Shown here: piece by piece, positions 59,196-64,000 of the stretch
How the letters are laid out: each line of letters opens with the position of its first letter
Position numbering within the stretch: the first letter of the stretch is position 1
From: Pseudovirgaria hyperparasitica
Taxonomy: Eukaryota > Ascomycota > Dothideomycetes > Acrospermales > Acrospermaceae
Direction: 5' to 3'
Length of the DNA stretch: 64,000 nucleotides
Assembly: GCF_010093815.1 (NCBI RefSeq)
Contig: NW_022985549.1
Coordinates: 1,261,446-1,325,445, forward strand
Notes under the pieces: model-generated
The model's input: the letters and a program-made list of their open reading frames with translations, nothing else
What the model was told of the DNA's origin: nothing
Database searches by the model: none
Translations under genes and position numbers: made by a program

Positions 59196-61649
59196 TTATG
59201 TTTGTCTGTCATAAACGGTGAGATCGTCCTGCAGGGCTCTGAAGAGGGTAAAGTCGGTCGCCACGGCGGGACTGAGGCTGGCGCAGTAGGAGAGGAGATG
59301 GCTTATTTCGCGACTCCACACATACCAGTCGCGCGGAACGACGTTTTGGAGCGCAGGCAGCGGGTGCATTGCGAAGGCGTGATAAAGGACCTGTTGGCCG
59401 ACGAACCTAAGCTAATGTCAGACGAATATGCTGCATTTTTTAGCAGCTATCCTCCTTACTGGCATGAGAATGCAAACTTCAAGGGCGAAAAGCTTTTCAT
59501 AAGTTGGCAAATGCCTTGTACGGCTGGCCACCACATGGCTGCCTCGAAGGCGCTTGCACAGGCTTCTAGATCTCTCTGTGTTGCCGTACTTGGGCTCTGC
59601 AGGACTTTGCATAGAAATGGACGGCCAATGTGGAATTTAGCTATGCGATATCGACTCCTGAGGATGGCATCGGCGACTGCATGTGCTGGTGAGGCAGTCT
59701 TTGTTACATGTCTCTGTGCAGATTCATCGTGTGCGAACTGGATGATTGAAGGTAGGGCTTCGCGCCACTGCTCCAGCTGATGATACAATTCTGCAACGAC
59801 AGCCTGAGGCGGAAAATCCGCAGTTTCGGCGACGAAGTAGATACTGTTGCGAACCCGCGTGAGGATGATCCTGTGTGCTACCTGCGTACGGCGAGCAAGT
59901 TAGATTTTCTAGACAGTAACTGGTGGCGGATGGGGATGTTCAGCGAAATAGGTACGTACCTGTGCGAGGAAATGGTACTGGAAATATGCCTCGTCGTCGT
60001 CTGCATCGCTGTCGACTCGTCCCTGGCTTGACGCTTCGGGCAGATGAGGGCATTTCACGAAGCGCGGGAGCTGGACGTCGTCTTCGTATCGGACGAGACC
60101 GCTGGGTGGGAGATCGAGTTCCTGCACTAAAATTGCTTCGCTCATTAAGGCGCTCCAGAATACCCGGGAGAGCATGTCGTCTGCCCAGTCGTTGGTTGCG
60201 TTGCTGTGTCAATGTCAGTGACGGACTGCTTCGACGGGCCGTGCTGGGTGGTAGTCACCATCTTAGTTTCACCATGATGATACAGATGTAGCATGCGCGT
60301 GTGAGGTAGGTCCATGAATCCATTGGCCGAACAATCTGCGCGGACCATAGGCTGGCTTGCTATCAGTACGGTATATCTACATACAATTTTTGTCATTACC
60401 TACGCAGACAGGAGGAGGTTTTGACACGCTTGTAGGCTTGTTTCTGTTTGCAGAAACGCCGATAGTTTGCGGCCTTCGTTGAAAAATCTGAGCCCTTGGG
60501 GATTTTCTTGAGTGATTTCGGACCACAGGTCTTGGTGTCTACCAGAGCGACAAATTTCTATGTCAGCCGGGACAGAGAAGTTACCTTCCTCGTAGGCCTG
60601 GAGAGCTAGGCATCCGAGAGCCAGGACGTTGAGCACCACACAGGATTCGACGGTCTCTGGGAATCCTCCGTGGATGACATCTACAAGCGTGTAGTGGTCA
60701 TAGAATTCCCTGTCGAGTATCGGAGAGATGCGGTTGAAAGTGAGGAAGTAGAGGTCTGATAAAGCCCTGACGATCACCTCGGGCAAGTCTCGCGCCCAGT
60801 ACACATGGCCATCACTTGAAAGACAAGATATGGTCGAGGAGAGGGGCGGGCGTTGCGATTCCTGCTCGATAACAAAGTCTGAGCCTAGGTGCTGAGTCTC
60901 TTGCTGTAACCTCTTTGAGAGGCCTGATCGAATGGAGTCCCATTGGATAGTTGCGTGTTGACTGAAGGATATAGGAATCGGGCGAGAGTGCGTAGGCGAC
61001 ACAGTACGCGGCGGTACAGTCGTTTCAAGTCCAATTCGTACAGGTGTTCGGGGTTGTGTTTGAGAGTTTGACGGTTTTGACGGCCTTTCATTTCTGACCT
61101 CTGCTCTGACATCTGCGCTGCCTTCCGAAATGCCCCCTGCTGGGCCTGATGCAAGAGCACGACGCTCATCGCGATCCTCGTTGAACGCAGTAGTGAGATC
61201 CTCGATCTTCGTCTCGAGCCGGCGGATTGCATTGACGGCGGCATTGAGACTTTGGTCTTTCCTATACACAGTGGTCAGAAGGATACAAGGTCGCCTGACA
61301 CGCGTTTTCGTACTTTGTGAAACGCTTTTCGCCATACACACATTCGATGCTTGAGGATTTACACTGTCCACACTTGGGACGGTCTTCATCGCACTTGGTC
61401 TTTTTCGCACGACATTGCTCGCATGCCTCCACATGTGTTAGTGATGCATGAAATGGTCGGAAAGATGGCGAATACCAGTGAAGCTAGAAAGGTGCGCGTT
61501 CGATGTATATCATTCGAGGGACGCTCTTGTGCATCAATGTCGGCTCCATCAGATACAGACCCTTCCCTCGTTGCGCCCGAAGCCACATCCTGCGCTGCTA
61601 TGCTTTGGCTGTCCGCGGCTGATGATTTCTCTCGTTTACGTTTAGCCAT
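59196..61649 (-). CDS. Zn2Cys6 binuclear-cluster transcription factor
   Basis: Pathway-type regulator. Exons are 61649-61476, 61426-61314, 61261-60404, 60351-60259, 60203-59960, 59881-59460 and 59406-59196 (704 aa, all joins in frame). The zinc cluster is C60-x2-C63-x6-C70-x6-C77-x2-C80-x6-C87 (ACEQCRAKKTKC...). A coiled-coil linker follows (LNAAVNAIRRLETKIEDL), then the fungal-specific domain (LSDLYFLTFNRISPILDREF; LLLSALWSAQIVRPMDSWTY; IAKFHIGRPFLCKVL). The first intron has a GAG acceptor after a perfect CACTAAC branch site. The last exon (VGQQVLYHAFAMHPLPALQN) is easy to miss. It is divergent from the methyltransferase (458 bp) and tail-to-tail with the SDR, so it may control both. Confidence 0.9.
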
Positions 61650-62107
61650 CCTGGATATCACCGCCAATGGTCACAGTTTTTCGACTAATTATCTGGATCC
61701 CGAGGTTTTCCATGTCCAGCCGATACGAAGACTGCATGTGAACTATTGTTTTGACATAGTTATAAGTGCACAACCATGGATAGAAAAGTGGGTTGAGCAA
61801 CAAAGACATCTGAGTGGGTGCCAAACGCGGGATCCCGTGATAGCGTGCGAAAGGCGCGTCGCGAACCTTTGAGTCATCTATCCATCCATCCATTCGTAGA
61901 CTCTGTGACTCCATGGCCCAGAGCGGACACCGCCACCCCTTGCAGAGCGTGCAAACTTTGTATCTCAATGATGCAGTCATCAGGCATACATATGTCGGCA
62001 AGCATCGTAGCTGCGACAGAATGATCATCCTCTTGTCTCGATTTGTTTGCTATCATACAACGTGAAAACTGTTCCCTCAATCCTAGTTGAGCTGTCCCGA
62101 GGCTTTC
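61650..62107. promoter_or_regulatory. Shared intergenic promoter of the Zn2Cys6 regulator (-) and the methyltransferase (+)
   Basis: 458 bp between divergent starts. A CCAAT pentamer lies at 61664-61668, only ~15 nt from the regulator start. I saw no paired CGG triplets typical of Zn2Cys6 targets, though single CGG/CCG triplets occur. Confidence 0.45.
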
Positions 62108-63301
62108 ATGGCTGACATACCACGCAATAACGCGTTTTATGCTGAAGAAATAGCTGATGCTGATGCTAGTGGTGAGACAGCCTTTGTGTCGATGACTGAT
62201 ACCGATACGTCCGCATATCACGAAACAGCTCTGCAAGCTATCGACCCGGACAGTAATCCTGTCGCTACCGAGCCCGAGACATTCTCCCAAGCTGTAGAAA
62301 GTGCTTCACAACAACTGAGGAACGAACTCGCCAGGAGCCGGGCTGTGGAGTCCTTCTCTACCACCGATACTGACCCTTCCGACTACCAGGAACAGGCCAT
62401 CGAGAGCTACGCAGCATCGCAAATGGATACGACAACTCCAAGAGCGGAACAACGACCGCAATTCTCCGAGACAACGAGTACAGATGTTCAACTAAAAAGC
62501 CAGTTATGCTCTCCACTCGCTTCACTAGCTCCTGCTCAGCCAAGTTCACGATCAGTTACAGTTCAGTACATTCCTACAGAGAACGCGTATGATAAATGGT
62601 CGGCAGTTTATGATAGCGACGGAAATGTCCTTCAAGCAATCGATGATCTCGAATTAGAGCAATGGCTCCCACAGTTTCTCGACCTCGCCTGTAGATCAGT
62701 CTCAACCCCAGCAACCACGATTCTAGACGTGGGGTGTGGTACCGGCCGCAACACAGCCAAGGTCTTCGCCGTACAAACCTCGACAAATTGCCCTACCCAT
62801 GTGACAGGTATCGACCTGTCGTCAGGTATGCTCACAGTTGCAGAGAAGAAGCTTCGACCTTTTGCAACCGAAAACGTCACACTCGAGCTCGTTCACGCCG
62901 ACCTGTTCTCGCCCTCCACATTGCCAAGCCTACCTCTCGGTGATGCACTGATCTCAACTTTGGTCCTCGAACACATCGAACTCGACCCTTACTTCCGTGT
63001 TCTGTCTTCACTTTTGCGTCCGGGAGGCTACGCTCTGGTCACAAACATGCACAAAGAGATGGGGATGCAAACGCAAGCAGGTTTCAATGCGACCGACGGA
63101 ACAAAGATCAGGGGTACGAGCTGGGCACACGGACTACCAGAGACGATCCGGGCTGCACACAAAGAGGGACTGGAGCTTGTTGGAAATGCGAGAGAGAGAA
63201 GTGTTGAGGAGAGCATGATAGGCAATCAGGTCGGAGAACGAGGGAGGAAATGGATCGGTGTCAATATTTGGTATGGGTTGGTACTACGCAAAAAGCAATA
63301 G
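62108..63301 (+). CDS. SAM-dependent class I methyltransferase with a repeated N-terminal tail
   Basis: Single-exon, 397 aa. The Rossmann-fold methyltransferase domain starts near residue 158 (NAYDKWSAVYDSDGNVLQAI) and has motif I ILDVGCGTGRN (205-215), the acidic motif GIDLSSGML (234-242), the post-II block LELVHADLF and a motif-IV-like region DALISTLVLEHIELD. These are small-molecule methyltransferase features; the acceptor is unknown. The first ~155 residues are disordered and acidic and contain two copies of a 17-residue unit: MTDTDTSAYHETALQAI (29-45) and TTDTDPSDYQEQAIESY (85-101). Such a tail is unusual for this family. Two short in-frame lead-in codons exist upstream, but the first ATG is at 62108. 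It is divergent from the Zn2Cys6 regulator. Confidence 0.9.
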   Translation: MADIPRNNAFYAEEIADADASGETAFVSMTDTDTSAYHETALQAIDPDSNPVATEPETFSQAVESASQQLRNELARSRAVESFSTTDTDPSDYQEQAIESYAASQMDTTTPRAEQRPQFSETTSTDVQLKSQLCSPLASLAPAQPSSRSVTVQYIPTENAYDKWSAVYDSDGNVLQAIDDLELEQWLPQFLDLACRSVSTPATTILDVGCGTGRNTAKVFAVQTSTNCPTHVTGIDLSSGMLTVAEKKLRPFATENVTLELVHADLFSPSTLPSLPLGDALISTLVLEHIELDPYFRVLSSLLRPGGYALVTNMHKEMGMQTQAGFNATDGTKIRGTSWAHGLPETIRAAHKEGLELVGNARERSVEESMIGNQVGERGRKWIGVNIWYGLVLRKKQ

Positions 63302-64000
63302 CTGCGATGATAGCCTTCTTTGTTGCAGACTCATGTACAACTTAGCCTAGCTCGGCATCTCCCAAAGAGTACGTAGCCTCCACGCTGTGATCTGGCTGCT
63401 CCGGCATTTCGATGTTGTCTTTGGAATATAGATGAACGAGTCCATATATATTTACTACCCTTCTTGTGCAGACAGACCGTAAGTGATGTAAATACGTACT
63501 TGACCGCACATTCTACCCAGTGGTGCATTCTTTGATATGTGATCCTGTTCTGATGTAAGTAAGACAGTCAACGACCCCGCTAGCTTGGTAAGTAAGAGCG
63601 CATCAAGTAATCACTCAGGGCTAAAACTGTGGTCTTAGTAAGCGCATTGTGCAATATGCTGGATCATATGCCTTCCCAGGCGGACACGATGAGACCGTTG
63701 GTGGATCGATAGGATATATGATGTGACGCTTAGAGACTGTGCCGCTACTAAATATAGATCACTCTCATGATTTCTGTAGAGATGTGCGGTGGATCTGCAT
63801 ATACGCTAGACAAAGCGCTACCGGGTCACAGTCATCGGATCATTGTATTGATGAGATATTGACGTTGTGAGGCTTTTTCAAGCAAAGTGATGAATTGACA
63901 TGGAAAACAATATATAGATGAGGGGAAAGCTGGTCATAGTGAAACAATGTGAGTATGAACTGATAATACCCTGATTGGGTTCATAGCTTTACTGCCACTC
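63302..64000. other. Intergenic to the right edge
   Basis: About 700 nt downstream of the methyltransferase. No open frame with family features, RNA gene or repeat seen. Confidence 0.5.

Noticed and set aside
1-64000. tRNA, rRNA, snRNA and CRISPR search by eye
   Set aside because: No A-box/B-box pair with a foldable cloverleaf, no rRNA sequence and no spaced direct repeats were seen. A tRNAscan run would settle the tRNA point.

Overview
The window is nuclear DNA from a filamentous ascomycete (Pezizomycotina, probably Dothideomycetes; the class is inference). Introns are mostly 44-120 nt with GT...CTAAC/CTGAC...AG signals. Genes are dense on both strands. The gene set (chitin synthase chaperone CHS7, a CFEM-rhodopsin membrane receptor, Zn2Cys6 and C2H2 regulators, POT1, MGM1) fits moulds and not yeasts. 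I rebuilt gene models by hand, choosing splice sites that keep frame and protein-family continuity. Exon joins are given in each entry.

Left part (1-20 kb): a cullin-4 gene cut by the left edge and the mitochondrial dynamin MGM1 lie in tandem on the minus strand. MGM1 shares a promoter gap with a DUG3-type glutamine amidotransferase on the plus strand. Then comes a gene-poor stretch to 18 kb, with one large unrecognised protein gene (11.4-12.9 kb), one small three-exon gene that I propose at 10.05-10.66 kb, and several simple repeats. POT1 ends this part.

Middle (20-42.5 kb): POT1 and importin-alpha are divergent. They are followed by the spindle-midzone bundler ASE1, a CFEM/rhodopsin receptor, a 0.4-kb AT-rich island almost without CA/TG (RIP-like), a CCCH zinc-finger protein, an IRC22/TRAP-alpha-like ER protein, a PY-motif protein of unknown role, a dead P450 fragment, and the divergent pair DUF1308 protein / SRP9-21.

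Right (42.5-64 kb): CHS7 (with a GC-AG intron), a GH16 glycosidase and an SH3-WW-RasGEF (Cdc25-like) are in tandem on the minus strand. After a 4-kb gene-free stretch with a 14-bp higher-order CA repeat come a C2H2/fungal-specific-domain transcription factor, a short-chain dehydrogenase, a Zn2Cys6 regulator whose stop codon lies 3 nt from the dehydrogenase stop, and a SAM methyltransferase divergent from that regulator. The SDR-regulator-methyltransferase trio is the best candidate for a small co-regulated accessory module. Most other genes are conserved housekeeping genes for ubiquitin ligation, mitochondrial fusion, glutathione turnover, telomeres, nuclear import, mitosis, secretion, cell wall and Ras signalling.
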